Of a stretch of DNA of 64,000 nt, positions 1 through 8,255 are shown piece by piece. Both the position numbers and the translations under genes were made by a program. Each line of letters opens with the position of its first letter. The stretch's first letter is position 1. The notes under the pieces are model-generated. The model was not told the DNA's origin. It ran no database searches and saw only the letters and a program-made list of their open reading frames with translations. Source of the DNA: an uncultured Christensenella sp. (GTDB taxonomy: Bacteria; Bacillota; Clostridia; Christensenellales; UBA3700); the NCBI GenBank assembly GCA_949290515.1, contig CASERZ010000002.1, positions 1 through 64,000 of the forward strand. Reading direction: 5' to 3'.

Positions 1-148
1 TTCATGGGGACGTTCTGGTGGATACTCGTGCTGATCGCGCTGGTCTCAGGCATCGCGCTCGCCTATGCGGCGATCCTCAAACGCGTGAGAGGCGGCGCCG
101 CAGACAAAACCGCGACCGAAACAGAGGTCGTCGTGGGCGACGCGGCGA
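1..148. other. GC-rich segment unlike the rest of the window
   Basis: The first ~150 bases are visibly far richer in GC than the following sequence. They contain an open frame (from base 4, plus strand) beginning MGTFWWILVLIAL, a single hydrophobic helix followed by a charged Ala/Glu-rich stretch, as in the start of a small membrane protein from a high-GC organism. The frame has no homologous continuation; it runs out of frame into the transposase fragment at about 149. I read this as sequence from another replicon or genome joined at the contig end, not as a gene of this organism. Confidence 0.5.
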
Positions 149-367
149 ACGACGCCGAGGCACAACGGCAAAGTGGAAAGAAGCCACCGCAAAGACAATG
201 AGCGTTTCTACTCCAAACGCAGCTTTTACAGCCTCGCCGATCTACAAGACCAATTAAAGCGATACAATAGAGAGTACAACCAAACTCCTATGCGCCCACT
301 CGGCTGGAAGTCGCCTAACCAATACCTTGCCGATTATTTTAACAGCAAAAGTGTAACAGATGTTTGA
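149..367 (+). pseudogene. 3' end of an IS481/IS3-like transposase (integrase core fragment)
   Basis: The plus-strand frame from about 149 reads TTPRHNGKVERSHRKDNERF and ends ...MRPLGWKSPNQYLADYF before a TGA at 365-367. HNGKVERSHRKD carries the last catalytic Glu of the DDE integrase core, and the PMRPLGWKSP block is typical of the C-terminal end of IS481-like transposases. Only the last ~70 residues are present; upstream the frame is unrelated GC-rich DNA, so no functional transposase can be made. Just after the stop, 361-377 reads as the complement of TGTTGGTTTGTCAAACA, which could be the terminal inverted repeat of the element (inference). Confidence 0.75.
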
Positions 368-387
368 CAAACCAACAGTCGCATACG

Positions 388-420
388 ACAAAAGGCGCGT
401 CCTTTTCGAACGCGCCTTAT
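388..420 (-). terminator. Intrinsic terminator of the hydrogenase operon
   Basis: A 9-bp perfect stem, AAGGCGCGT (392-400) with ACGCGCCTT (410-418), is followed on the minus strand by CTTTTG. It lies about 30 bases beyond the hydrogenase stop codon. Confidence 0.75.
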
Positions 421-447
421 TAATTTATCGTAAAATTATTCTGTCTT

Positions 448-1887
448 TTACTCTTTATTTTCCTTAAGGCTCTCTTCGTACCACGCTACCGCGGTGTCTA
501 TATCCTTATACGTAGCGGCATTGGAATATCTGTCTATCTCTACGCTATTTTTGATATTGTCGTGATGCAACGAGAGTGCGCCGTTGAGGCAGCCTCCGTC
601 GCAAGCCATACCCTCGAAGAAGTTGGCGGTAGTCTTGTTGAACTTGAGTTTGAGAAGATTTGCTCTTATGTCGTCGATACCGCTCATTGCCACAGGCTCG
701 ACTTTCTTTTCGCCCTTGACGAGTTTTGTGATATCTGCGGATATACCGCCGCACTTTGCGAATACTCTGCCCATCGTGGAAGCTTCGTCGATATTGGTTT
801 CTTCAAGCGTAAGCAAATCGACCCCTCTTGCATCCAAAAACGCCTGCAACTCTTCAAAGGAAATTGCGTTGTCCACCGCTCCCTTTGTCTTATCCATTCT
901 GTACTCGAGCTTTTTGCTGGTGCAAGGTCCGATAAATACAGTCTTTATGCCGGGGAATTTTCTCTTGAGGAACATAGCCGTCTCGACCATAGGAGAAGGC
1001 GAAGATGAAATATACTTTGCAAGCTCGGGGAAATTCTTCTCTACGAACATTACGAAAGAAGGACAGCACGAAGTCGTCATAAGTCCTTTTTCTTCAAACT
1101 CCTTTGCCTCTTTGTAAAGCGTGATATCCGCACCAAGAGCCGCTTCGTAAACCTTGCTAAAACCGAGCTTTTTGATACCCGTAACAAGCTGTCCGAAAGT
1201 AGCGGGCTTGAACTGGCTGGCAATCGCGGGAGCGATTATCGCGTAGACTTTGGTACCCTTTTCCTTGCTCTCTTTGAGCAGATTGAGCGTGTCGAGAATG
1301 TAGGATTTGTCTACTATTGCGCCGAAAGGACAGTTATACACGCACGCGCCGCACGCAATACATTTGTCGTTGTCGATTTTTGCTCTGTCGTACTCGTCCA
1401 TAGATATAGCCTTGACTTTACAGCTCTTTATGCAAGGACGGGATTGCTCTATTATCGCGTCGTAGGGACAAGCCTTTGCGCAACGTCCGCACTTGATGCA
1501 CTTATCCATATCAATCACGGGCTTGTTGTCTACAATGGTGATTGCGTCCTTAGGGCAAGCTTCCTTACACTTGTGGACTATACAGCCTCTGCAAGCGGGA
1601 GTAATATACATACCGCTTATAGGACAGGAGTCGCACGCAGCCTCGATAACCTCCACGATATTGGGGTTATCCTTATTTCCGCCGAGAGCGAGTTTTATTC
1701 TCTCCTGAACGATAGCGCGCTCCTTATAGATACAGCATCTGAAGCTGGGCTTGGGTCCGGGAGAAATTGACTTGGGGATATCCATATAGATATTGGACAT
1801 ATCGCCCTTGTCGTATGCCTCTATAATCTGTTTTAAAACTTCGTATTTGAGTTCTTGTACTTTTGTGTCGAATTTACTGTTGCTCAT
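448..1887 (-). CDS. Monomeric [FeFe] hydrogenase, group B-like
   Basis: Predicted iron-only hydrogenase of 479 aa. An N-terminal Cys-rich region (residues ~85-195) holds several CxxCxxC(x)nCP ferredoxin-type [4Fe-4S] motifs, e.g. CIKCGRCAKACP and CIACGACVYNCP. The H-cluster domain follows with TSCCPS (272-277), GPCTSKK (320-326) and EGMACDGGC (425-433). Classical group A enzymes have TSCCPGW and a longer L3 motif, so this fits the group B lineage found in anaerobic Clostridia, whose physiological role is poorly defined. No partner subunits or HydEFG maturases are in the window. The ATG has GAGGT 5 bases upstream. It is last in a minus-strand run with the YfcE-like and aminotransferase genes. 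Reaction (H2 evolution or sensing) is inferred from the family. Confidence 0.88.
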   Translation of the reverse strand: MSNSKFDTKVQELKYEVLKQIIEAYDKGDMSNIYMDIPKSISPGPKPSFRCCIYKERAIVQERIKLALGGNKDNPNIVEVIEAACDSCPISGMYITPACRGCIVHKCKEACPKDAITIVDNKPVIDMDKCIKCGRCAKACPYDAIIEQSRPCIKSCKVKAISMDEYDRAKIDNDKCIACGACVYNCPFGAIVDKSYILDTLNLLKESKEKGTKVYAIIAPAIASQFKPATFGQLVTGIKKLGFSKVYEAALGADITLYKEAKEFEEKGLMTTSCCPSFVMFVEKNFPELAKYISSSPSPMVETAMFLKRKFPGIKTVFIGPCTSKKLEYRMDKTKGAVDNAISFEELQAFLDARGVDLLTLEETNIDEASTMGRVFAKCGGISADITKLVKGEKKVEPVAMSGIDDIRANLLKLKFNKTTANFFEGMACDGGCLNGALSLHHDNIKNSVEIDRYSNAATYKDIDTAVAWYEESLKENKE

Positions 1888-1918
1888 ATATACCTCGCGT
1901 TGTGCAATAGTTGTTGAA

Positions 1919-2458
1919 TTATTTTATTTGTTTGGAGTCGATTAAATTACCGTCGATATCCTTCAGGCACAGAAGTCCTTTGTCGAGAGTGAGATAGCTC
2001 GAAGGCGTATTGTCTTTAGGGAGCGAAACGGAGCCTGCGTTGGCTACCGTAACATTGTCAACCTCTGTGATAAAGCCCGTATGAAAATGCCCGTAGCAAA
2101 GCAAGTCACCTGCATTGCTAGGCATATTGTCCTTGTTGTACTTATGTCCGTGAGTGAGCGTAACCTTTACGCCGTCGGCGCAAAGCTGTGCAAACTCAAC
2201 AAAGTCGAATTCGCTTATCATCTGGTCGACTTCGCTGTCGCAGTTGCCTTTTACGACGAGAAGTTTGCTTTTCATAGCGTTGAAAATCTTTGCGACTTCC
2301 ATAGGCGCATAGTCCTTGGGAAAAGGATTTCTCGGTCCGTGGTAATATATATCTCCAAGCAAAACGAGTAATTCTCCGCCTTCTCTTTCAAAAGCTTCCT
2401 TGACTTTATTCGCATAATAGGACGAGCCGTGCACGTCCGACGCAATAACAATTTTCAT
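1919..2458 (-). CDS. yfcE: YfcE-family metallophosphodiesterase
   Basis: Small calcineurin-like phosphoesterase of 179 aa, the usual YfcE/MJ0936 length. Metal ligands are visible in order: SDVHGS (residues 8-13), LGDIYYHGP, KGNCD, THGHKY and YGHFHTG. These form the dinuclear metal site; the family hydrolyses phosphodiesters, but the physiological substrate is unknown. The ATG has a GGGAG box about 5 bases upstream. It sits 31 bases before the hydrogenase gene and 81 bases after the aminotransferase gene, so it is likely cotranscribed. No link to hydrogenase function is evident. Confidence 0.9.
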   Translation of the reverse strand: MKIVIASDVHGSSYYANKVKEAFEREGGELLVLLGDIYYHGPRNPFPKDYAPMEVAKIFNAMKSKLLVVKGNCDSEVDQMISEFDFVEFAQLCADGVKVTLTHGHKYNKDNMPSNAGDLLCYGHFHTGFITEVDNVTVANAGSVSLPKDNTPSSYLTLDKGLLCLKDIDGNLIDSKQIK

Positions 2459-2539
2459 ACTGTCTCCCTAGTTTAACAATCCTTATGTATATCTATTATC
2501 GGTATAAGGTCTGCTCTTTTATCGTCAGACTGCCGGATA

Positions 2540-3802
2540 TCAGTCTTCGAGAAGTTTTTCGGTGCAAGCGAGTTTTACGCAGCATACGAGAATTTGCGTA
2601 GCAACCTGCAAGTCGCTGTCCGACGTAAACGTAGGAGCAATTCTCAAAACGCTGTCGCTTACGTCTTTGCCGTAAGGGAAAGGCGCGCCCGCAGGGGTAA
2701 GGGTAAGTCCTGCCGCCTTGCAGAGATTGTATACTCTCGTAGCGCAGTTGTCCATTACCTTGAGGGTAATGAAATAACCGCCGTTGGGATTCGTCCAAGT
2801 AGCTATACCGCTGTCCTCTCCGAGATTGTCGGCAAAGGCATTGACGATAGCGTCGAATTTGGGTTTGATAACCGCTCTCTGCTTAGCCATAACAGCCTTG
2901 ATATTATCCACGCTCTTGAGGTAGAGGAAGTGTATGTACTGCCATACTTTGTTGTAGCTTATAGTCTGCATAGTCATATGCGAGAGAATATCCTTGACGT
3001 TGTTGGCAGAGGTTGCTACACAGCTTACGCCGCTGCCCGCATAGGTAATCTTTGAAGTGGAAGTAAACTCGTATACTCTGTCGGGATTACCCGCTTTCTT
3101 GCAAAGTTCCATAATATTTGCAAGATGGTCGGTTTCGTCAAGCAAATCGTGTACTACGTAAGCATTGTCCCAGAAAATTCTGAAGTCGCTTGCCTTGGTC
3201 TTCATAGAAGCAAGTCTTTCGACTACTGTGTCAGAATAAGTGATACCCGTAGGGTTGGAATACTTGGGCACGCACCACATACCCTTGATGCTTTCGTCGT
3301 TAGCAACGAGTTGTTCTACCAAATCCATATTGGGACCTTCCTCGTCCATAGGTATGTTTATCATCTCGATTCCGAAGTGTTCGCAGATTGCAAAATGTCT
3401 GTCGTATCCGGGTACGGGACAGAGGAATTTCGCACCGGTCTTATTCCAGGGCTCGCCGCCGCATACGCCGAACTGCAAGTTTCTCTGAATAGTATCGTAC
3501 ATAAGATTGAGCGAACTGCTTCCACCCATAATAACTTCACCGGCATCTACGCCGAGGATTTGCGCAAAGAGATTTTTCATCTCTGGAATACCGTCAAGCA
3601 TACCGTAGTTGCGGTAACTCTTGGGCATATTTTCAATACCTTCGAGTTTGAGCATTTCGTTGGTAATATCGAGTTGTTCGTTGCAAGGCTTACCTCTTGC
3701 GATATCTACCTTGTAGCCCTGAGATACGAGGGTATCGTACTCTGCTTTCTGACGGGTGTAGAGTTGCTGAAGTTCTTCTTTTGATAACTGCTTAAAATTC
3801 AT
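2540..3802 (-). CDS. Aspartate aminotransferase, type Ic (PLP, fold type I)
   Basis: A 420-aa protein matching the type Ic aspartate aminotransferase family (PF12897 type), which transfers the amino group between aspartate and 2-oxoglutarate. Visible marks are the GGSSSLNLMYD cofactor-phosphate region, YSNPTG, DNAYVVHDL with the PLP-ring Asp, and STSKITYAGSG holding the Schiff-base lysine. Assignment to aspartate rather than another amino acid rests on the family. The ATG has GGTGA 5 bases upstream, and a good promoter lies at 3851-3879, so this is the first gene of the run aminotransferase-yfcE-hydrogenase. Confidence 0.85.
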   Translation of the reverse strand: MNFKQLSKEELQQLYTRQKAEYDTLVSQGYKVDIARGKPCNEQLDITNEMLKLEGIENMPKSYRNYGMLDGIPEMKNLFAQILGVDAGEVIMGGSSSLNLMYDTIQRNLQFGVCGGEPWNKTGAKFLCPVPGYDRHFAICEHFGIEMINIPMDEEGPNMDLVEQLVANDESIKGMWCVPKYSNPTGITYSDTVVERLASMKTKASDFRIFWDNAYVVHDLLDETDHLANIMELCKKAGNPDRVYEFTSTSKITYAGSGVSCVATSANNVKDILSHMTMQTISYNKVWQYIHFLYLKSVDNIKAVMAKQRAVIKPKFDAIVNAFADNLGEDSGIATWTNPNGGYFITLKVMDNCATRVYNLCKAAGLTLTPAGAPFPYGKDVSDSVLRIAPTFTSDSDLQVATQILVCCVKLACTEKLLED

Positions 3803-3850
3803 ATATTCACCTTTTGAGTATAAAATTTGTTTACTGTTTCAATCTTTAAT

Positions 3851-3879
3851 ATTTTACCACATTCGCATAGCGGTGGCAA
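3851..3879 (-). promoter_or_regulatory. Sigma-A promoter for the aminotransferase operon
   Basis: On the minus strand, TTGCCA (3874-3879) and TAAAAT (3851-3856) are separated by 17 bp. The -10 box lies about 50 bases upstream of the ATG. Confidence 0.6.
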
Positions 3880-4032
3880 GTTTATAAATAAACAATTTTT
3901 TCCACTCGCGCGCTTATACACGCGCTTTAAGATAATAGATAATTGCTTAAAATGTGTCGATTATTATCACTCTGACAGTTGCGCTCCCTGTAAGGTATCC
4001 AATCTCGCCCGTCCTAGAGCAAACTCTTTATG

Positions 4033-5346
4033 TCAGTTTTCTTCCTTGCGGTTACGCACCACAAGTCTTATCGGCGTACCCTTGAATTCAAAGGTCTTTC
4101 TCAGAGTGTTTTCAAGATAACGCTGATAACTGAAGTGCATCAGTTTTGCATCGTTGACGAAAAATACGAAAGTGGGAGGACATACCCCGCTCTGCGTAAC
4201 GTAATACACTTTGAGTTTTTTGCCGTTGTGCGAAGGAGGCTCGACAGCCACGATTGCATCGGTGATTACGTCGTTCAGCACGCCCGTAGCCACGCGCTTG
4301 GTAGCTTGCGCATATACCTCGAGAGCGAGAGAAAGTATCTTGTCTACTCTTTGACCCGTAAGCGCGGATACGTATACGGGAACGAGATAGTCCATAAACT
4401 TCAAATCGCTCTGCATTTTCTTGTTGAAAGTATTTACGGTATAAGTATCTTTTTCGACAGCGTCCCACTTGTTCATAACTATTACGCTGGGCTTGCCTTG
4501 CTCGTGCACGTAACCGCAAATCTTTATATCCTGTTCGCTCATACCCTCTGCGGCGTCAACCACTATAAGCACTACGTCGGCGCGACGTATTGCCGCAAGC
4601 GAACGCAATACGGAATACTGTTCTACTCCCTCGTCGACCGCGCTTTTTTTGCGTATACCCGCAGTGTCGATGATATTGAATTTATTTCCGTTCCACTCGA
4701 ACGCAGTATCTATCGCGTCTCTCGTAGTACCTGCGATATCGCTGACTATTACTCTCTCGTAGCCCAACAGCTTGTTGGTAAGACTGCTCTTGCCCGCGTT
4801 AGGCTTACCTACGATTGCGACGTCTATGACGTCGTCCTCTTGCTCGGCTTGGATTTTAGGCAGATTTTCCACTACCAAATCGAGCAAATCCCCTATTCCT
4901 TTGGATTGCTCCGCAGATATTCCTACCACGTCGCCAACTCCTAAAGAATAGAAATCGTAAAGATTATCCTGTTCGTTATTGTCGAGTTTGTTTACCGCGA
5001 CTATCACGGGCTTTTTGCTGGTGCGCAGAAAGTCAGCCACTTCCATATCGTTGGCGGTCATTCCCGCTTTGCCGTCCACGACAAAGATAACCTCTTCGGC
5101 TATCTCCACGGCTATTCTGGCCTGCTCGCGGATATGTCGCCACATCTTGTCTTCGCTCTTTATCTCCAGCCCGCCCGTATCTATAAGCGTAAAATTGAAA
5201 CCGCACCACTCTGCATCGCAATACAATCTGTCGCGCGTAACTCCTTCATAGTCTTCGACTATGCTCACTTTTTTTCCTACTATTCGGTTGAAAAGCGTAG
5301 ACTTGCCTACGTTGGGTCTGCCTACTATCGCAACTAACGGTTTCAC
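4033..5346 (-). CDS. der: Ribosome biogenesis GTPase Der (EngA)
   Basis: Der is an essential double-GTPase that acts in late 50S subunit assembly. The 437-aa length is standard. G domain 1 has GRPNVGKS (9-16), DTGG (56-59) and NKLD (119-122). G domain 2 has GKPNAGKS (180-187), DTAGIRKK (from 227) and NKWD (292-295). A KH-like domain follows (~355-437), ending basic. It starts with GTG; the preceding DUF512 gene ends in the same GTGA (4-bp overlap), with AAGGAG 9 bases upstream, indicating translational coupling. DUF512-der adjacency is recurrent in Clostridia. Confidence 0.97.
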   Translation of the reverse strand: MKPLVAIVGRPNVGKSTLFNRIVGKKVSIVEDYEGVTRDRLYCDAEWCGFNFTLIDTGGLEIKSEDKMWRHIREQARIAVEIAEEVIFVVDGKAGMTANDMEVADFLRTSKKPVIVAVNKLDNNEQDNLYDFYSLGVGDVVGISAEQSKGIGDLLDLVVENLPKIQAEQEDDVIDVAIVGKPNAGKSSLTNKLLGYERVIVSDIAGTTRDAIDTAFEWNGNKFNIIDTAGIRKKSAVDEGVEQYSVLRSLAAIRRADVVLIVVDAAEGMSEQDIKICGYVHEQGKPSVIVMNKWDAVEKDTYTVNTFNKKMQSDLKFMDYLVPVYVSALTGQRVDKILSLALEVYAQATKRVATGVLNDVITDAIVAVEPPSHNGKKLKVYYVTQSGVCPPTFVFFVNDAKLMHFSYQRYLENTLRKTFEFKGTPIRLVVRNRKEEN

Positions 5347-6671
5347 TTTGCCTTGCTCCTTTTGTTTTGGGGTTTATTTTGTTTTTCTTTGCACAGTCCG
5401 TCGATTATCTTCACGTAATCCTCCCCGCCGTGCGATACGACAATATGCGTACCGAGAGCTTTTTCAAGTTCGCCTACCGTAATGCCGTCGAGAAAAGTAT
5501 CGGTAAATTCTCTGAGCATATTGGAAGGAATTATCGTATATTCGGGTGCGTCTTTGAATTGTTTTATTATGTCGCCCGCGGTGATAAGTCCCGCCACCGT
5601 AATGCTTCTGCCGAAAAAGTCGTTGTAGATATCCTTGACGCGCAAATTGACGTTGGGATACTTGTCCTTTAGTTTTTCGCACAAGCTTTTGAGTATGTCT
5701 TTGAAAGACTGACCTGTTACGGACGCGATATTCAGCTCGGCTTTGCTTCCCCCGACTTCGTCGAGCGCGCTTAAAAATTCCTCTTCGAATTCCGCGCAAA
5801 GTCCCACGCCGTTTTCTATCTGGTCAAAATCTCCGTAACTTTCGTATGGTGGTAATTGCTTTTCGGCTTTTATATAAAACTCGTCGCTGCACCAGCAGAA
5901 TTCCCCACCCGCTTTTTTGTTGAATTCCTCTACCTGTGCAATAACCTTTACGGCGTCTTCCTTGCCGAAACTCTCCAAAGGATAAAGCTTCTGTCTGTGT
6001 CCCGTAAGTCCCACGGGTATCACTGCTACCGTCTTGACCGAAGGATAACGTTTGTACAATTCCTCGAGCGTCTTATCCAGCACCTTTCCGTCATTTATAT
6101 TTTTACACAGTACTATCTGCGTATGCATAGTAATGCCGTGCTTTGCAAGAAAATCCATCTTATCGAAGACTTTCGCACTCTCGGGATTGGATACTAGCTT
6201 TGTCTTTATTTCTCTGTCAAAAGCGTGTACGGATATATACAGCGGACTAAGTCTGAGTTTTGCTATTCTGTCAAGTTCTTTTTGACCTATATTGCTTAGC
6301 GTCACGTAATTGCCGCTGACAAAACTCAGTCTGTAATCGTCGTCCTTTACGTAAAGCGTATCGCGCATACCCTTGGGAAGCTGGTCGACAAAGCAGAAAA
6401 GACACTTGTTTTTGCATCGCATAGGCTCGAGCTGAACGCTCTCGTCAAGCTCCAGACCCAAAGATTCGTCCTCTTCCTTTTCTATGTCTATATCGACCTT
6501 TTCGCCCTGCTTGGTGCGCAGATTGAGAGTAAACTCCTCTTGCGAATCGTAAAAAGCGTAGTCAAGTACGTCAACGATTTGCTCACCGTTGAAGCCTAAG
6601 AGTTCGTCGCCGGTTTCCAGTCCTAATTCTTCGCCTATTCCGCCTTTCTGAACGGCAATGATTTTAGCCAT
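5343..6671 (-). CDS. DUF512 family PDZ-radical SAM protein
   Basis: 442-aa protein with a small PDZ-like domain (1-~75, GGIGEELGLETGDELL), then a radical SAM-like Fe-S segment MRCKNKCLFCFVDQ with C86, C90 and C93 spaced CxxxCxxC, a TIM-barrel-like region with TLSN and SVHA motifs, and a C-terminal DUF512 domain (~280-425). The family is widespread in Clostridia and cyanobacteria, and its substrate is not known to me. The ATG has GGAGG 4 bases upstream. Its stop overlaps the der start, so the two products are made together and a role connected to ribosome assembly or modification is possible (inference). Confidence 0.9.
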   Translation of the reverse strand: MAKIIAVQKGGIGEELGLETGDELLGFNGEQIVDVLDYAFYDSQEEFTLNLRTKQGEKVDIDIEKEEDESLGLELDESVQLEPMRCKNKCLFCFVDQLPKGMRDTLYVKDDDYRLSFVSGNYVTLSNIGQKELDRIAKLRLSPLYISVHAFDREIKTKLVSNPESAKVFDKMDFLAKHGITMHTQIVLCKNINDGKVLDKTLEELYKRYPSVKTVAVIPVGLTGHRQKLYPLESFGKEDAVKVIAQVEEFNKKAGGEFCWCSDEFYIKAEKQLPPYESYGDFDQIENGVGLCAEFEEEFLSALDEVGGSKAELNIASVTGQSFKDILKSLCEKLKDKYPNVNLRVKDIYNDFFGRSITVAGLITAGDIIKQFKDAPEYTIIPSNMLREFTDTFLDGITVGELEKALGTHIVVSHGGEDYVKIIDGLCKEKQNKPQNKRSKAK

Positions 6672-6694
6672 ATAGCCTCCGATTTCTCTAATTA

Positions 6695-6723
6695 TTATAT
6701 ATTAACGCGCGCCGTATGTAAAG
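6695..6723 (-). promoter_or_regulatory. Probable promoter for the DUF512-der operon
   Basis: A perfect TATAAT (complement of 6695-6700) lies about 24 bases upstream of the ATG. The best -35 at 17-bp spacing is CTTACA (6718-6723), only a partial match. Confidence 0.4.
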
Positions 6724-6773
6724 TATTTGTCGCAACTTCTCATATTACGCGCGAATAGGCACATAACAAAGTT

Positions 6774-7322
6774 ATGGTAGTTTTGCCCGCGCTTTTGACT
6801 CTGTATTTTGTTTTTACGTATATATCGTCGCTCAGACTCTTTGTAAAAAGAGCCATGCTTGCCGTAATTGCTTTTTGGTGTACTTCGGCTGACGTTATCG
6901 CTAACGGCGCGTTGATGACCTCGCTTTTTCTGACCGTATATTCGGTAATTTTACTGATTAGCACTTCTGTCAAGGCAAGCGATTGGCTGATGTTTTTGAC
7001 AGGACTTTTTGCTTGCGTCTTTTTCCTCTCGATGAGCGAATTCAAAGACGGTTACGCACTCTCGCACGTAGCCGTATCCGTGGCAATAGCAATATATTCT
7101 TTTGCTACTTTTACCCCCTCTTCTCGTCAGTCGATGGCTGTAATAATGCTCTGCACTTGCTTATTGCTCACCTCTTCTAGCGGTATTCCTCTTAGAGCGT
7201 ACGAATTGCTTACGGCTTTTTTCGTAGTATTCGCATTGACGGAGAATTATCAAAAACCCCAAAGATTTTGCCTCTTTTCCAAAGGAGACGTGCTCCCTCT
7301 TTTTTCTCAGTCAGCAATTTGA
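6774..7322 (+). CDS. Hypothetical polytopic membrane protein
   Basis: 182-aa hydrophobic protein with about five predicted membrane helices (residues ~2-20, 28-45, 48-68, 72-90, 100-145 broadly) and a short polar C terminus. I recognise no family. The ATG is the first start after an in-frame TAG at 6756, but no good Shine-Dalgarno is visible, which weakens the call. In favour of a real gene: it is free-standing, its composition is membrane-like, and an intrinsic terminator follows 14 bases after the stop. It diverges from DUF512-der and converges on the cyclophilin gene. Confidence 0.55.
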   Translation: MVVLPALLTLYFVFTYISSLRLFVKRAMLAVIAFWCTSADVIANGALMTSLFLTVYSVILLISTSVKASDWLMFLTGLFACVFFLSMSEFKDGYALSHVAVSVAIAIYSFATFTPSSRQSMAVIMLCTCLLLTSSSGIPLRAYELLTAFFVVFALTENYQKPQRFCLFSKGDVLPLFSQSAI

Positions 7323-7335
7323 CCTCTTTATTAAA

Positions 7336-7371
7336 AACGCGGGATAATCTGTACGATTTCCCGCATTTTTC
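7336..7371. terminator. Bidirectional terminator between convergent genes
   Basis: GCGGGA (7339-7344) pairs with TCCCGC (7359-7364). There is ATTTTT to the right and, on the other strand, GTTTTTAA, so it can serve both the membrane-protein gene and the cyclophilin gene. Confidence 0.65.
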
Positions 7372-7422
7372 TGTACGTTTTCCGTGCTTAATCTCAATAA
7401 GAGTTTTTGGCAGTAAAGAGCT

Positions 7423-7917
7423 TTACGCTCTTACGATTTGTTTGATTACGATAGGGTCGTAAGGCACGTCATCGTAATATCCTACGCTAACTGTCTTTAC
7501 TTTTGAGATATCTACTGCAACTTTTATGCTCTCCTCGTCCGTAAGTTCGCCGAAAGCCGCATATTGTCCGTCAAGAAACGAACAATCTTCTACACATATA
7601 AAAAACTGCGAAGAAGCACTGTCGGGTACGTTGGTACGCGCCATAGAAAGAGTACCTACCTTGTGCTTTAAAGGATTGTTTACACCGTTGGCTCTGAACT
7701 CACCCTTTATAGCTTTTGTGTCCTTAGGACACAACGAAGCGTCCATACCGCCTCCCTGAATCATAAATCCGGGAATTACTCTGTGAAAAATAAGTCCATT
7801 GAAAAAGCTTTTGTCGATAAGCTTGAGAAAGTTATCGACCGTAACGGGTGCCGCACTCTCGTCCAAAGAAGCGTTCATAACCCTGCCGTCTGTAAGTTGA
7901 ATTTGTATTTTTACCAT
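7423..7917 (-). CDS. Cyclophilin-type peptidyl-prolyl cis-trans isomerase
   Basis: Cytosolic single-domain cyclophilin (PPIase) of 164 aa; no signal peptide. Typical active-site segments are FHRVIPGFMIQGG (Arg of the catalytic site), TLSMARTN, SSQFFI and the QYAAFGEL block. The open frame extends 28 codons further upstream, but ATG at 7917 has GGAGGA 5 bases upstream and begins exactly where the family does (MVKIQIQLTDG), so I chose it. The C-terminal ~30 residues (YYDDVPYDPIVIKQIVRA) are a family-variable extension. A general folding role is inferred. Confidence 0.92.
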   Translation of the reverse strand: MVKIQIQLTDGRVMNASLDESAAPVTVDNFLKLIDKSFFNGLIFHRVIPGFMIQGGGMDASLCPKDTKAIKGEFRANGVNNPLKHKVGTLSMARTNVPDSASSQFFICVEDCSFLDGQYAAFGELTDEESIKVAVDISKVKTVSVGYYDDVPYDPIVIKQIVRA

Positions 7918-8086
7918 ATATCCTCCGAGTCGCAGCCTAAAGGCTTTGACTAATTTAGCTTCGGTTTGATTTTTGTACGGTCTAGCAACTCTGCACCGCA
8001 CTTTGCGATATTAAAATAAAATACCCTAACCGTCCTTATCTCGCCTACTCAACCACACTCTCTTACCACATACTGCAATATTCATA

Positions 8087-8249
8087 GATACCGCAAAAAC
8101 GCGGCGAGAGCACGGCGATAAGCGAAAGATTTTTCGATTATTTTCGTCGAGGAAGAAGAAGTAATACTTGCCGTATTACGATGATGACGAGTCGAAAAGA
8201 GCGGAAAAGACACGCTTAGCGACTGCTTGAGCCGCGCTTTTGCGGTATC
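8087..8249. repeat. 163-bp imperfect palindrome (repeat family, copy 1)
   Basis: The ends are 19-bp inverted repeats, GATACCGCAAAAACGCGGC (8087-8105) and its complement at 8231-8249, with one mismatch. The exact centre holds the hairpin TAATAC-TTGCC-GTATTA (8162-8178). The arms between also pair in part (CGATAAGCG against CGCTTAGCG; TTTTCG blocks), so the whole unit could fold as one long stem. The same core occurs in the elements at 23.56-23.98 kb. It fills most of the 338-base gap between the Dabb and cyclophilin genes. It could be a MITE-like element or a structured RNA. Confidence 0.75.
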
Positions 8250-8255
8250 AAAAAA

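Noticed and set aside
4030-4944. 304-codon plus-strand frame over der
   Set aside because: Antisense shadow of der with basic low-information composition; no start signal.
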